Origin: Arthrobacter luteolus NBRC 107841
GTDB taxonomy: Bacteria; Actinomycetota; Actinomycetes; Actinomycetales; Micrococcaceae
Reading direction: 5' to 3'
DNA: 58,692 nucleotides
Assembly: GCF_001552075.1 (NCBI RefSeq)
Contig: NZ_BCQM01000014.1
Location: 1 to 58,692, forward strand
The position numbers and the translations under genes are program-made. Below, piece by piece: positions 16,326 through 24,931 of this stretch. The notes below the pieces were generated by a model. That model worked only from the letters and a program-made list of their open reading frames with translations. It had not been told where the DNA came from and ran no database searches. Positions within the stretch are counted from its first letter, which is position 1. Every line of letters begins with the position of its first letter.

Positions 16326-17033
16326 CTAAACCTCCGTGACCTGCTGGAACTTGACCTTATCCTTGTCATCGCGCGGTGTGCCCTTGGCTCCGGGAGCGCC
16401 ACTGGGCCCTGCCACTCCGGGGATTGACGGCTGGCCGGGATCGGTGGTGGCGTGGCTGAAGTCGCCTCGCTCGCCGTTGGCGCCGGTGATCCCCGCATCT
16501 CCTCCCGGGCCCGGGTCTCCGCCCTTTCCGGGATCCCCCGACTTCGACTTGAAGATGCTCTGGCCGCCGCTTTGGTCCGAAACGTAGAAGACCAGGATGT
16601 CGCCGGCCGCGCCGGCATCACCACCCTTGCCTCCGACGCCGCCCTGGGCGCCGTTCCCGCCCCCACCGCCGTACGCACCGGGCTCACAGTCGTTTCCGTC
16701 GCCGCCCTTGCCGCCTGCTCCGCCCTTTCCGCCTTTGCCTCCGTTGCCGCCCTTACCTCCATTGCCGCCGGACGCGTCAACGGCTACATCGCTGCCAAGG
16801 ACCCGTACATGCAGCTCAACGGTGCCGCCTTTACCGCCCGGCAAACCATCCGCACCCGGGCCGCCCGGACCGCCGTCGCCGCCGCGCCCGCCCCGTGTGG
16901 CGCCAGTGTCTCCGACGAAGAACCAGCCGCTGCACACGGCGTCGAACCCCTCCTGGCCCGCCGGCCCCTCACCCCCGACGGCACCGGGCGCACCTTCTCC
17001 GCCGTCCGTGCCCCGCTTGTCGATTCCGCCCAT
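16326..17033 (-). CDS. Collagen-like glycine-rich protein
   Basis: Protein of 235 residues from the ATG at 17033 (GGAG eight bases upstream). Two long Gly-rich tracts dominate: GGxGGKGGxGG-type repeats in the middle and G-x-y triplets such as GDPGKGGDPGPGG toward the end. Between them are short beta-prone segments, GTVELHVRVLGSDVAVDAS and AGDILVFYVSDQSGG, so it is a mixture of collagen-like and structured parts. Two cysteines are present. There is no signal peptide or LPXTG anchor, so it may be cytosolic or exported by an unknown route. It follows the 17086-17811 gene by 52 bp on the same strand and probably shares its transcript. Function unknown. Confidence 0.75.
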   Translation of the reverse strand: MGGIDKRGTDGGEGAPGAVGGEGPAGQEGFDAVCSGWFFVGDTGATRGGRGGDGGPGGPGADGLPGGKGGTVELHVRVLGSDVAVDASGGNGGKGGNGGKGGKGGAGGKGGDGNDCEPGAYGGGGGNGAQGGVGGKGGDAGAAGDILVFYVSDQSGGQSIFKSKSGDPGKGGDPGPGGDAGITGANGERGDFSHATTDPGQPSIPGVAGPSGAPGAKGTPRDDKDKVKFQQVTEV

Positions 17034-17085
17034 GATGGGTCTCCTGTCCCAGAGTGAGCCTCTGATGGTTTGGGTCTGCGCAGGT

Positions 17086-17811
17086 TCAGCGCCAGGTGGC
17101 CGTGACCGCCTCCGCCCGGGCAAAAATCTCGGACACAGCGAGGCGGTCCGTGTAGCCCGCTATGGGTGGATGCGGGCCGGGCCTGCTCATCTCCTCGATC
17201 ACCAGCGGGACCTCCCAGGGTTTCCGGGGAACACCGGTCATCTCGTTGCAGGTGAGGAGGAAGTGGCTGCTTTCCGGGAAGATCCAGCCGTGCTCGTGGA
17301 ACCGCACGTTCACGGCAGTCAGCGCATTGATCGACCGCTTGAGGAACAGCAGGCCGCGCACCTCCAGATCCAGGTTCGGAAACCTGACCTCCCGCCACAC
17401 CGGAAAAACGTCGCGGACCGGAGAAATGAACCGCGCGCCTTTTTCGGCAGTCAGCCTAGCCAGGGCGGGCGGGTGGCCCCGGGCAATCAGCATCGACGCC
17501 GCCCGGCTGACCGCTTCCCGCATCAGCACCACTTCGCGCGGAATGGTGGCAGTGCCCTCGGCATCGCGTGAGGCCACCACACCGTGGTTTCCCTCGGAGA
17601 AAACCACATCGGGCACCACGGAATGTTCCAGGCTGCGTTGGATGTCGTGCAGATCATCCTCTGGAATTGCGGGGTGGATGATCCCCAGGCGGTAAAGGTC
17701 CCGGATGGACCGCGGCCTTTCCTCCACTAGGAACTCAGCGGCCGGAGAGTCTGGGCTTTCCGAGAAAACCACTGGATCGTGTGCTGCTTCAACGACATAT
17801 GTCCCAGGCAT
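17086..17811 (-). CDS. Protein of unknown function, partner of the collagen-like gene
   Basis: Protein of 241 residues from the ATG at 17811, with AAGGA six bases upstream. An in-frame upstream start at 17895 would add a low-complexity tail and is unlikely. I do not recognise the family. Visible parts: an N-terminal segment MPGTYVVEAAHDPVVFSE; a helical middle (REVVLMREAVSRAASMLIARG); a mixed section LDLEVRGLLFLKRSINALTA leading into VRFHEHGWIFPESSHFLLT; then a Pro-rich end. No membrane helix or signal peptide. The 52-bp gap to the collagen-like gene suggests the two act together. An 11-bp direct repeat (TGCTCGAACGG) lies just upstream near 17821-17851. Confidence 0.65.
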   Translation of the reverse strand: MPGTYVVEAAHDPVVFSESPDSPAAEFLVEERPRSIRDLYRLGIIHPAIPEDDLHDIQRSLEHSVVPDVVFSEGNHGVVASRDAEGTATIPREVVLMREAVSRAASMLIARGHPPALARLTAEKGARFISPVRDVFPVWREVRFPNLDLEVRGLLFLKRSINALTAVNVRFHEHGWIFPESSHFLLTCNEMTGVPRKPWEVPLVIEEMSRPGPHPPIAGYTDRLAVSEIFARAEAVTATWR

Positions 17812-17913
17812 AATCTGTCCTTGCTCGAACGGAACGGAACCTGCTCGAACGGTGGTCTTATTGGTAGGACAGCCCCGGGGCGAACGGGTTGTCAAGGGTT
17901 TCCCGCATGCCGC

Positions 17914-20877
17914 TCACCACCCGTCCGTCAGCACCCGGTCCAGTGTCTCAAGGAAGAACCGGGCGCTCTCCGCAGTGAAGCAGAGCGGCGGCTTCACTTT
18001 GAGGATGTTCTGCCGGTCGCCGGTAGGCAGCACGATCACACCGAGCTCACGCATCCGGTCGCAGACCGCCCGGGTTTCCTCCGCGGCCGGCTCCAGCGTC
18101 TCCCGGCTCCGGACGAACTCCACTCCCTGATACAGCCCCATGCCATGCACCGCGCCAATCAGTGCATGCCGCTCCATCAGCGACCGGAATCCCTCCATGA
18201 GGACCTTTCCAACGGCGCCCGCGTTCTCCTGCAGCTGCTCCTTCGCAATCACGTCCAGCACCGTGACTCCGATCCGGCTGCTGAGCGTGCTGCCGCCGCC
18301 GGAGGAGAAGAACGATCCCTGGGAGGAGAGCGCCTCGGCAATCTCCCGCCGGGTGATCACCGCGCCGAGCGGGTGGCCGTTACCCATCGCCTTGGCCATC
18401 GTGATGATGTCCGGCACCACACCGTGCTCCTCAAAACCCCAGAAATACCTGCCGAGCCGCCCGTAGCCCATCTGGACTTCGTCGGAAATGCACAAACCGC
18501 CCTGCGCCCGCACCGCTGCATACACCGCGTCCAGGTAACCCGGCGGGCTGCCGATGGAACCGGCATTGCCGTTCCGCGGCTCGGCGATGTACATACCCAC
18601 CGGGGTGCCGGCGTCGTGCAGTTCCTCCAGCAGCGCCGCCGCATCGCGGGCATAGGCCGCGCCCGCACCCTCACCGCGGTGCGTACCGCGGTAGGCGTTC
18701 GGGGCATCCGCAACGTGCACCCAGTCCGGCCGCGTCTGAGCCGCCCGCGGATTGTCCGAGACCGAGGTGGACACTGCATCGGCACCAAGGGACCAGCCGT
18801 GGTAGGACTCCTGCACACACAGCACATCCTCCCGGCCGGTGAACGCCTTCCCCAGCCGCAGGGCCAGCTCCACCGCCTCCGACCCGCTGTTGACCAGAAA
18901 CACGGTGTCCAGGGAATCCGGCACCCGGGCCAGCAGCCGCTCGGACAGCTCAGCCACGGCTTCGTAGTGGAACCGCGAGTTGGTATTCAGCAGCCGCCAC
19001 TGCTTCGCTGCGGCCTCCGCCACTCCGGGATGCCCGTGCCCCAGCGCCGTGACGTTGTTGACCATGTCCAGATAGTGCCGCCCGGAGGTGTCAATGAGGT
19101 GCTCTTTCCAGCCGCGTTCAATCCGCGGCGGCGCGTTATAGTAGTGCGCCTGCAGCGCGGCGAAGGAACGGTTCCGCCGCTCCAGAACACTGTCAGTCCC
19201 GGTGACGGACGACGGCGGTGCCTCCGCCGGGGTCCCTCCCAGCACCTGCGCGGGATCGAGGTGCGTGGCCGCGTAGCCGGGGAACTCAGAGGTCCGGACA
19301 AACCGCGGCGGAACCCCGGCCGTGGGGTAAGTGCCCGATGCCAGGAGCCAGACCCAGAGTCCCTCCGGCCCGGTCTGCCCGATCCGCTGGCCTTCCCGCA
19401 CGGCCTGGCCGCTGCTGACCGAGGGATCCAGCACGGCACCGGAGAGGACGACGGCGAAGTCCCCGCCTTCCAGCCGGAGCGTGCCGTTCGGGGCGCCGGA
19501 GATGGTGACGGACCCGGCGAACGGCGCGTGGAGGGCCAGGGGCTGCGGGGTGTGGACCTCGACGCCGAGAGCCACGTTCGCAGGTTCGCCTGTGCCGTGC
19601 GCGGCGGCGCGGGTGAGGCGGGCTTCGCCAAAACGGGTCACGGCAGGGGAACCGCCGGTGGTGGCCTGGGCGAGGATCCGCTCCTCTTCGGCGGCGCCGT
19701 TCAGCCAGGACCCGTTGGTGAAGTCTTCGCTGTCCCACCCGAAGTCCACGGCGGCCGGGGTGCCGAGATCCGGCAGCAGGCGAGGCCACGCGGCTTGAGC
19801 CGCTGCGGCGGCGCCCCGGGCGACGCCCAGAGTCTGCCGGATGGCTGCCTCCGCCGCGTTCCAGTCATAGCGTGCCGGTATCTCGAACATGGTCCACTCC
19901 CGGTCCAGTGCCGAAGAGGCATAGTCGTTGCCGGCGTCGATCGTGGTCTGGTGCTCGCCGCTGACCGCCAGCACCGCGCCGCGCAGGACGATCAGCGGCC
20001 ACAGAGCCTGGATCTCGGCGTCGGACAGCGGGGCCTGCTCATGGAAGGCCCGGATCATCGGCAGGACGGTGAGCGGATTGCCGCTGCTGCCGGGGGACAG
20101 ATCGTGGTGGAACAGCGACGCGCAGGCAACGGCGAGTTCGCTGACCCGCCAGCTGTACATGGCATCGCTGAAATCGATGATCCCCGCGAGCTCCGGAACG
20201 CCCTCGGCGGTGGGCGCATAAACCACGTTGTCATCGGTCATGTCCCCATGCACGGCTTGGACGGGCAGAAGGTCCTTCAGCGGACCCAGCGCCGCGGTGA
20301 CCCGCTTCAGCGTGGCAGCCAGCAGCTCCCGCTTCCAATCAACGCGGACAAAGGACACCAGCGCAGTCACCACTTCTTCACCGGCCCGCAGATCCCACTG
20401 CAGGGACCGTGACAGCCCCGGATGCTCGAAGCCCGCCAGCGCCCGGCTGGTCCGGCCCAGCCAGCTCCCGAGGTCGGTCCGCAGCGACGGACTGAGATAT
20501 TCCCGGTCAATGACCGGGGTGCCCTCCACAAAGGTCAGCAGCCGCAGGCAATGGTCCTTTCCGTCCAGCACCGGCAATTCCACGAATTGCCCGGCCACCG
20601 ATTCCAGCGGCAGCGGCGTGGAAAACCCGGCAGAGGTGAGGCGCTGCATTGCCGCGTTCTGCGCTTCGATCTCCGTCCGGGAAAACTCCGGATTACTGAT
20701 TTTCAGCAGGCGGCGGCGCCCGTCGGCGGTGGTGAGCAGGAAGTTCCGGTCCTGCTGGCTGCCCAGCTCTTTCACCGCCGTGGCATCCGCGGCAAAATAC
20801 TCTGCCGCCCATTCCGCGGCCAGGGCAGGAGAAACGTTCGGGCGGGGCAATCCGGCGGGTTCTATCAGTGCAGGCAT
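17914..20877 (-). CDS. Fused APH-type kinase / M23-like / class III aminotransferase-fold phospholyase
   Basis: Large enzyme of 987 residues with three parts. Residues 1 to about 350 form an aminoglycoside-phosphotransferase-type kinase: VHGDMTDDN with His210 and Asp212, and IDFSDAMYSW as the Mg site. About 430-530 is an M23/lipoyl-like beta module (LHAPFAGSVTISG; SGQAVREGQRIGQTG). About 560-987 is a class III PLP enzyme (DEVQMGYGRLGRYFWG) with the likely PLP lysine at 829 in TMAKAMGNG. In animals hydroxylysine kinase and 5-phosphohydroxylysine or phosphoethanolamine phospholyase (AGPHD1, AGXT2L1/2) do these steps as separate proteins, and bacterial fusions helped to link them. I infer phosphorylation of an amino alcohol followed by ammonia and phosphate release; the exact substrate is open. 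Confidence 0.85.
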   Translation of the reverse strand: MPALIEPAGLPRPNVSPALAAEWAAEYFAADATAVKELGSQQDRNFLLTTADGRRRLLKISNPEFSRTEIEAQNAAMQRLTSAGFSTPLPLESVAGQFVELPVLDGKDHCLRLLTFVEGTPVIDREYLSPSLRTDLGSWLGRTSRALAGFEHPGLSRSLQWDLRAGEEVVTALVSFVRVDWKRELLAATLKRVTAALGPLKDLLPVQAVHGDMTDDNVVYAPTAEGVPELAGIIDFSDAMYSWRVSELAVACASLFHHDLSPGSSGNPLTVLPMIRAFHEQAPLSDAEIQALWPLIVLRGAVLAVSGEHQTTIDAGNDYASSALDREWTMFEIPARYDWNAAEAAIRQTLGVARGAAAAAQAAWPRLLPDLGTPAAVDFGWDSEDFTNGSWLNGAAEEERILAQATTGGSPAVTRFGEARLTRAAAHGTGEPANVALGVEVHTPQPLALHAPFAGSVTISGAPNGTLRLEGGDFAVVLSGAVLDPSVSSGQAVREGQRIGQTGPEGLWVWLLASGTYPTAGVPPRFVRTSEFPGYAATHLDPAQVLGGTPAEAPPSSVTGTDSVLERRNRSFAALQAHYYNAPPRIERGWKEHLIDTSGRHYLDMVNNVTALGHGHPGVAEAAAKQWRLLNTNSRFHYEAVAELSERLLARVPDSLDTVFLVNSGSEAVELALRLGKAFTGREDVLCVQESYHGWSLGADAVSTSVSDNPRAAQTRPDWVHVADAPNAYRGTHRGEGAGAAYARDAAALLEELHDAGTPVGMYIAEPRNGNAGSIGSPPGYLDAVYAAVRAQGGLCISDEVQMGYGRLGRYFWGFEEHGVVPDIITMAKAMGNGHPLGAVITRREIAEALSSQGSFFSSGGGSTLSSRIGVTVLDVIAKEQLQENAGAVGKVLMEGFRSLMERHALIGAVHGMGLYQGVEFVRSRETLEPAAEETRAVCDRMRELGVIVLPTGDRQNILKVKPPLCFTAESARFFLETLDRVLTDGW

Positions 20878-21000
20878 GTGTCACTAACTTCCATGGAGTT
20901 TTTCGAAAAAGAAGCCACTAAGGAAATAGTGCAGCAGCCAGCGCGGGGAAAGAGCTCAACCTGCCGTCATAAACCGCGCTTTTCGCTGGGGCTCCGGCAA

Positions 21001-21053
21001 AACCGTTGACAGCTCCCGATGTGATGTGGCTTACTTGGTCAACGGTTAACCGT
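21001..21053. promoter_or_regulatory. Operator/promoter region in front of the GntR-led operon
   Basis: AACCGTTGAC at 21001-21010 is the exact reverse complement of GTCAACGGTT at 21038-21047. The latter overlaps a perfect 12-bp palindrome, ACGGTTAACCGT, at 21042-21053. A TTGACA at 21006-21011 could be a -35. Paired sites of this kind suit an autoregulating FadR-subfamily GntR dimer, possibly also acting on the divergent kinase-phospholyase gene 124 bp away. Regulator assignment is inference. Confidence 0.55.
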
Positions 21054-21079
21054 AATCGGTTAGCGAAAAGAAGGGTCCC

Positions 21080-21766
21080 ATGGCTAACGCACTGCTTCCG
21101 AAAAACCTCCCGCTGCCTCCCATGCAGGCGCTGGGCGAGCTGGTCCTGTCCCGGCTCCGCCACGCCGTCATCGCCGGCGAGATAGCGCGGGGCACCCACC
21201 TGGTCGAGTCCCAGCTGTCGGAGATGTTCGACGTCAGCCGCGGGCCGATCCGGGACGCCCTGCGGCAGCTGGAAGCAGAAGGCCTCGTCGAGAGCAGGCG
21301 CAGGGGAGTCTTCGCGATCGGCCTCACGTCCACCGACGTCGACGAGCTGTACATGATCCGCGAGCTCCTCGAGATCCAGGCGCTCCGACTGGCAGCCAAG
21401 GTGCCCGACGGCGAGATCTGGGCCTCCGTGGTCAAGCACCTCTCTGCCATGAAAGAACGCGCCGCCGCGGGAGACCCGCTGGCCTTCGCCCGGGCGGACC
21501 TCGCCTTCCACTCCGCCTTCTACGGCGTCGCCGGGAGCAAAAGGCTGGAGAGCATCTGGCAGCAGTACGAACCGACCTTCGCCGTCATGCTCGAGCTGAC
21601 CAACGCCGAAGACCGGGACCTCGGCCCCACGTGCCAGGACCACGTTGACCTGTTCACCACCGTGATGGCCGGGGACCTAAACCGTGCCGAAGAGATGCTC
21701 CGTGAACACCTGCAGGGTTCACGGACCAGGCTCTCGAACGCGTTCAGCAGGCTCGGGAACGACTAA
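21080..21766 (+). CDS. GntR-family (FadR-type) transcriptional regulator
   Basis: DNA-binding regulator of 228 residues. The N-terminal winged helix-turn-helix covers about residues 15-80, with LSRLRHAVIAGEIARGTHLVE, VSRGPIRDALRQLEAEGLVE and the wing residues RRRGVFAIG. The C-terminal helical FCD domain has RADLAFHSAFYGVAGSKRL and a late DHVDLFTTVMAGD, carrying the Asp/His residues usually binding a metal and an organic-acid ligand. First gene of the transporter-catabolic operon, and divergent from the fused kinase gene. The ATG has GAAGGG about 6 bases upstream. Likely controls the operon in response to its substrate or an intermediate. Confidence 0.9.
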   Translation: MANALLPKNLPLPPMQALGELVLSRLRHAVIAGEIARGTHLVESQLSEMFDVSRGPIRDALRQLEAEGLVESRRRGVFAIGLTSTDVDELYMIRELLEIQALRLAAKVPDGEIWASVVKHLSAMKERAAAGDPLAFARADLAFHSAFYGVAGSKRLESIWQQYEPTFAVMLELTNAEDRDLGPTCQDHVDLFTTVMAGDLNRAEEMLREHLQGSRTRLSNAFSRLGND

Positions 21767-21813
21767 AAGCCCTACGCAGCACCTCCCCGCATCCACCAAC
21801 AAGGAAGTTGATA

Positions 21814-22776
21814 ATGGAAAAATCACGTTCGCACCTCATCATCGGCGTTCTCGCCGCTTCAGCCATCGGCCTCACCGCCTGCGGCAGCAGCAGCAGCGCC
21901 AGCGACGACGCAGCAGGGTTCCCCGAGAAGGACATCACCTTCATTGTGCAGGCAGCTGCCGGCGGCGGCTCGGACCTCACCTCGCGTGCACTCGCCGCTG
22001 AGCTGGAGAAGGAACTGGGTGTTTCGGTTGTGGTTGAGAACCGTCCCGGCGCCTCCGGCTCGACCGCCATGCAGTACATTGCCGACTCCGATACGGACGG
22101 CTACACGATCGGCTTCGTGCCCGTGGAAATCTCGATGCTGGGCCATCAGGGCTTCGACATCGACCCGGCGAACTACGACTTCCTGGGCCAGATCATGCTC
22201 TCTCCCGGCGTGGTTTCCGTACCCGCGGACAGCCCCTACAAAACCCTGGAGGACCTGATCGAGGCAGGCAAGGAGAAGCCCCTCAACATGGCAAACTCCG
22301 GCCCCGGCTCGATCTGGGAAGCCGCAGAACTGGGTATGGCAGACGCCGCCGGCACGCAGGTAGTGCCGGTGCCGTTCGACGGCGGCGCTCCCGCAGTCGC
22401 AGCCGTCATCGGCAACCAGGTTGACGGCGCCGTCGGCGGCACCTCGGAGACCTCGGCAGCCCACGACGCCGGCCAGGTGCGGGCGCTGGCCGTCCTGCAC
22501 AACGAGCGCCACCCGATGCTCCCGGACGTCCCGACCGCATCAGAGCTGGGCTACGACCTCCAGTTCGGCGGCTGGGGCGGCGTCTACGCACCCGCCGGCC
22601 TGCCCGACGAGGTCCGCGAAGCCCTGACCAAGGCGATCGAAACCTCGGCGCAGTCGGAGACCTTCGTGGAGACCATCTCCAAGGGCGGCGCCCTGCCGGT
22701 CTACAAGTCCCCGAAGGAATTCACCGACTTCATCAACTCCGAGTACGAGCGCTTCGGAAAGCTCCTGGCGAAGTAA
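21814..22776 (+). CDS. tctC: Tripartite tricarboxylate transporter receptor (TctC/Bug family)
   Basis: Solute-binding lipoprotein of 320 residues from the ATG at 21814 (AAGGAAG six bases upstream). The signal ends in LTAC with lipidated Cys23. The mature chain is typical of Bug proteins: FIVQAAAGGGSDLTSRALAAEL, VENRPGASGSTAMQYIA and PFDGGAPAVAAVIGNQVDGAVGG, ending with an alpha-helical tail. Bug receptors bind carboxylated ligands (citrate, amino acids, sugar acids) through water-bridged carboxylate contacts. Followed by tctB after two bases. The ligand is unknown but probably an acid. Confidence 0.92.
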   Translation: MEKSRSHLIIGVLAASAIGLTACGSSSSASDDAAGFPEKDITFIVQAAAGGGSDLTSRALAAELEKELGVSVVVENRPGASGSTAMQYIADSDTDGYTIGFVPVEISMLGHQGFDIDPANYDFLGQIMLSPGVVSVPADSPYKTLEDLIEAGKEKPLNMANSGPGSIWEAAELGMADAAGTQVVPVPFDGGAPAVAAVIGNQVDGAVGGTSETSAAHDAGQVRALAVLHNERHPMLPDVPTASELGYDLQFGGWGGVYAPAGLPDEVREALTKAIETSAQSETFVETISKGGALPVYKSPKEFTDFINSEYERFGKLLAK

Positions 22777-22778
22777 CC

Positions 22779-23333
22779 ATGAAATCCGCCTCTCCCCAGA
22801 GGCGGAGCGATCCGGGTGCGGAGCCTGCGGTTCAGGCTCCGCACCCGGAGGTCTCCGCCCAGCCCGCTGACGCCGGCGAACCGGCCCGCAACTCCCGCCC
22901 GCTGGAAATCGGCGCTGCCCTGGTGGTTGCCGCCGTCACCGCCGCGGTGTACCTCCTGGCGAAGAACATCGACGTGCGCATCGAAACGCCAGGCGTCGGC
23001 CCCCGCACCTGGCCGGAGCTGCTCGGTGCAGCCGGCTTCGGCTTCTCCGCCCTCCTGCTGGTGATGGCCCTGTTTGGGCGTACCGCCGACCGGAGCGACC
23101 TGGACGGCGCCACCCGCACCGGATGGGTACGGCTCCTGGTGACGCTCGCCGCCACCGTCGCGTTCATCGTGCTCTGGCCCATTGTCGGCTTCATCTACGT
23201 CGCGCCGCTGCTCATCTCGGCCGTCACCGCCATTGCCGGCGGCCGGACTGTCCGGGCGCTCGCCGTTTACCCCATCCTCGCCACCGCGGGTATCTACGTC
23301 CTCTTCCACCTCCTGCTCAAGGTGCCTCTATGA
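22779..23333 (+). CDS. tctB: TctB-family small membrane subunit of the tripartite transporter
   Basis: Small membrane subunit of 184 residues. A Pro/Ala-rich cytosolic tail of about 40 residues precedes four helices: IGAALVVAAVTAAVYLLA, LLGAAGFGFSALLLVMALFG, LVTLAATVAFIVLWPIVGFIYVAPLLI, and a C-terminal YPILATAGIYVLFHLLL. Between the first two is TPGVGPRTWPE, matching the GPGFFP-like loop of TctB proteins. The stop overlaps the tctA ATG (ATGA). Confidence 0.88.
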   Translation: MKSASPQRRSDPGAEPAVQAPHPEVSAQPADAGEPARNSRPLEIGAALVVAAVTAAVYLLAKNIDVRIETPGVGPRTWPELLGAAGFGFSALLLVMALFGRTADRSDLDGATRTGWVRLLVTLAATVAFIVLWPIVGFIYVAPLLISAVTAIAGGRTVRALAVYPILATAGIYVLFHLLLKVPL

Positions 23334-24931
23334 ACACGTTCTCAATCGGCATGGAAGCGGTGCTGGATCCGACCACCCTGATCTGCCTGCTGGTCGGCCT
23401 GGCCATCGGCACCATGGTTGGTGTTTTTCCCGGCATCACCGGTTCCATGGCCGTCGCCCTGGCCTCCGGATTCACCCTCACCCTGGAACCGGTACAGGGC
23501 CTCGCCGTCCTGCTCAGCATTTACGTCGGCGCCAACTACGGGGACCGCATCCCCTCGATCCTGGTGAACACACCGGGCACCCCGGCAGCCATCGCCACCA
23601 CCTTCGACGGTTATCCCATGGCCAAACAGGGCAAAGCCGGGCTGGCGCTGGTGATGTCCTCCATGGTCTCCACCGTCGGCATCCTGGCCTCCATGGTCCT
23701 TTTCATCCTGGCCGCGCAGCCGGTGGCGCAGCTGGCACTGAAATTCGGTCCGCCCGAGATGTTCGCGCTGGTGGTATTCGGTCTGACCATCATGATTTCC
23801 ATTTCCTCCAAGTCGCTGGTCAAGGGTGTTCTCGCCGGACTGATCGGGCTCACCATCGCAACGATCGGCCGGGACCCCATCACGGGCGATCAGCGGTTCA
23901 CCTTCGGCCTGAACGACCTGACCGGCGGACTCGACTTCATTGCCGTGATCATTGGCCTGTTCGGCATTGCTGAACTGTTCGACCAGCTCCTCACCTACCG
24001 CGAAACGAAGGTCAAGCCGATTTCCTCGCTGGGCCGGGTCTGGCCCACCAAGGCGGAGTACCGGCAGGTGGCTAAGCCCACCGCCCTGGGCACCGGCATC
24101 GGCGCCTTCGTCGGCGTCGTTCCCGCTGCCGGCGGCGACATCGCCGGCCTCATCGGCTGGGACCGGGCCCGCGGTATGTCGAAGGAAAAGGAAAAATTCG
24201 GCAAGGGGTCCATCGAGGGTATCTCCGCCGCGGACAGCGCCTCGAGCGCCACGCTCGGCGGATCGCTGACCACCACCATGGCCCTGGGTATTCCGGGCGA
24301 CTCGGTGATGGCGGTGATGATCGGCTCCATGGTGATCTGGGGACTGCAGCCCGGCCCCCAGCTCTTCACCAACCGGCCGGACCTGGTGGTCTCCATCGCA
24401 GCCATCATGATCCTGGCGACGATCGTCTCCTTCGGTGTGAGCCTGGTCCGGATGCGCGGCATGGTCCGGCTGATGGACCTGCCCAACCACTACGTCTGGT
24501 CCGCGATCCTCAGTTTCTGCCTGGTCGGCACGTACACGGTGACCAACAACGTGTACACCGTCATCGTGATGCTCGTCTCCGGCGTCATCGGCCTGATCAT
24601 GAAGCGCACCGGGTTCCCGGCCGGCCCGGTGGTTTTGGGCCTGCTGCTGGGACCGCTGGCGGAATCCAACCTCCGCCGGTCCCTGCTGATCGACGGCCCG
24701 ACCGTCTTCTTCACGCACCCGATTTCCCTCACCCTGCTGATCCTCGCCGCGGTGTCCATCGCCATTCCGATTATCGGAAAGGCCCGGGCGGCCCGCTCCG
24801 GGAAGGCCTCGGGATCGCTCGAGGATCAGCTGGTTGACCGCACGGCACGCGAAGCCGGGTACGACTCCGGTTCCGGGACCGGCACCGGCACCGCGCAGGA
24901 CGCCGAGGCGGATCGAAGCGGCAGTAAATGA
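23330..24931 (+). CDS. tctA: TctA-family large membrane subunit of the tripartite transporter
   Basis: Channel subunit of 533 residues with about 11-12 helices. Classic TctA signatures are present: GLAIGTMVGVFPGITGSMAVAL near the N-terminus; YVGANYGDRIPSILVNTPGTPAAIATTFDGYPMAKQGKAG; and in the second half GVVPAAGGDIAGLIGWDRARG with SATLGGSLTTTMALGIPGDS. A Gly/Thr/Asp-rich cytosolic tail of about 50 residues follows the last helix. The start at 23330 overlaps tctB, and the stop overlaps the sialidase-like gene, so all these genes are translationally coupled. Confidence 0.92.
   Translation: MNTFSIGMEAVLDPTTLICLLVGLAIGTMVGVFPGITGSMAVALASGFTLTLEPVQGLAVLLSIYVGANYGDRIPSILVNTPGTPAAIATTFDGYPMAKQGKAGLALVMSSMVSTVGILASMVLFILAAQPVAQLALKFGPPEMFALVVFGLTIMISISSKSLVKGVLAGLIGLTIATIGRDPITGDQRFTFGLNDLTGGLDFIAVIIGLFGIAELFDQLLTYRETKVKPISSLGRVWPTKAEYRQVAKPTALGTGIGAFVGVVPAAGGDIAGLIGWDRARGMSKEKEKFGKGSIEGISAADSASSATLGGSLTTTMALGIPGDSVMAVMIGSMVIWGLQPGPQLFTNRPDLVVSIAAIMILATIVSFGVSLVRMRGMVRLMDLPNHYVWSAILSFCLVGTYTVTNNVYTVIVMLVSGVIGLIMKRTGFPAGPVVLGLLLGPLAESNLRRSLLIDGPTVFFTHPISLTLLILAAVSIAIPIIGKARAARSGKASGSLEDQLVDRTAREAGYDSGSGTGTGTAQDAEADRSGSK

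Noticed and set aside
17779-20412. Plus-strand frame of 877 codons opposite the fused kinase gene
   Set aside because: Its residues are His/Arg/Gly/Gln-heavy with no motif; the minus-strand protein has three recognisable domains.
16326-20877. Functional link between the collagen-like protein and the hydroxylysine-type kinase/phospholyase
   Set aside because: Attractive because collagen contains hydroxylysine, but no lysyl hydroxylase is visible and proximity alone is not evidence.
23342-24718. Minus-strand frame of 458 codons opposite tctA
   Set aside because: Asp/Gln/His-rich with no hydrophobic pattern or motif; an antisense shadow of the transporter gene.
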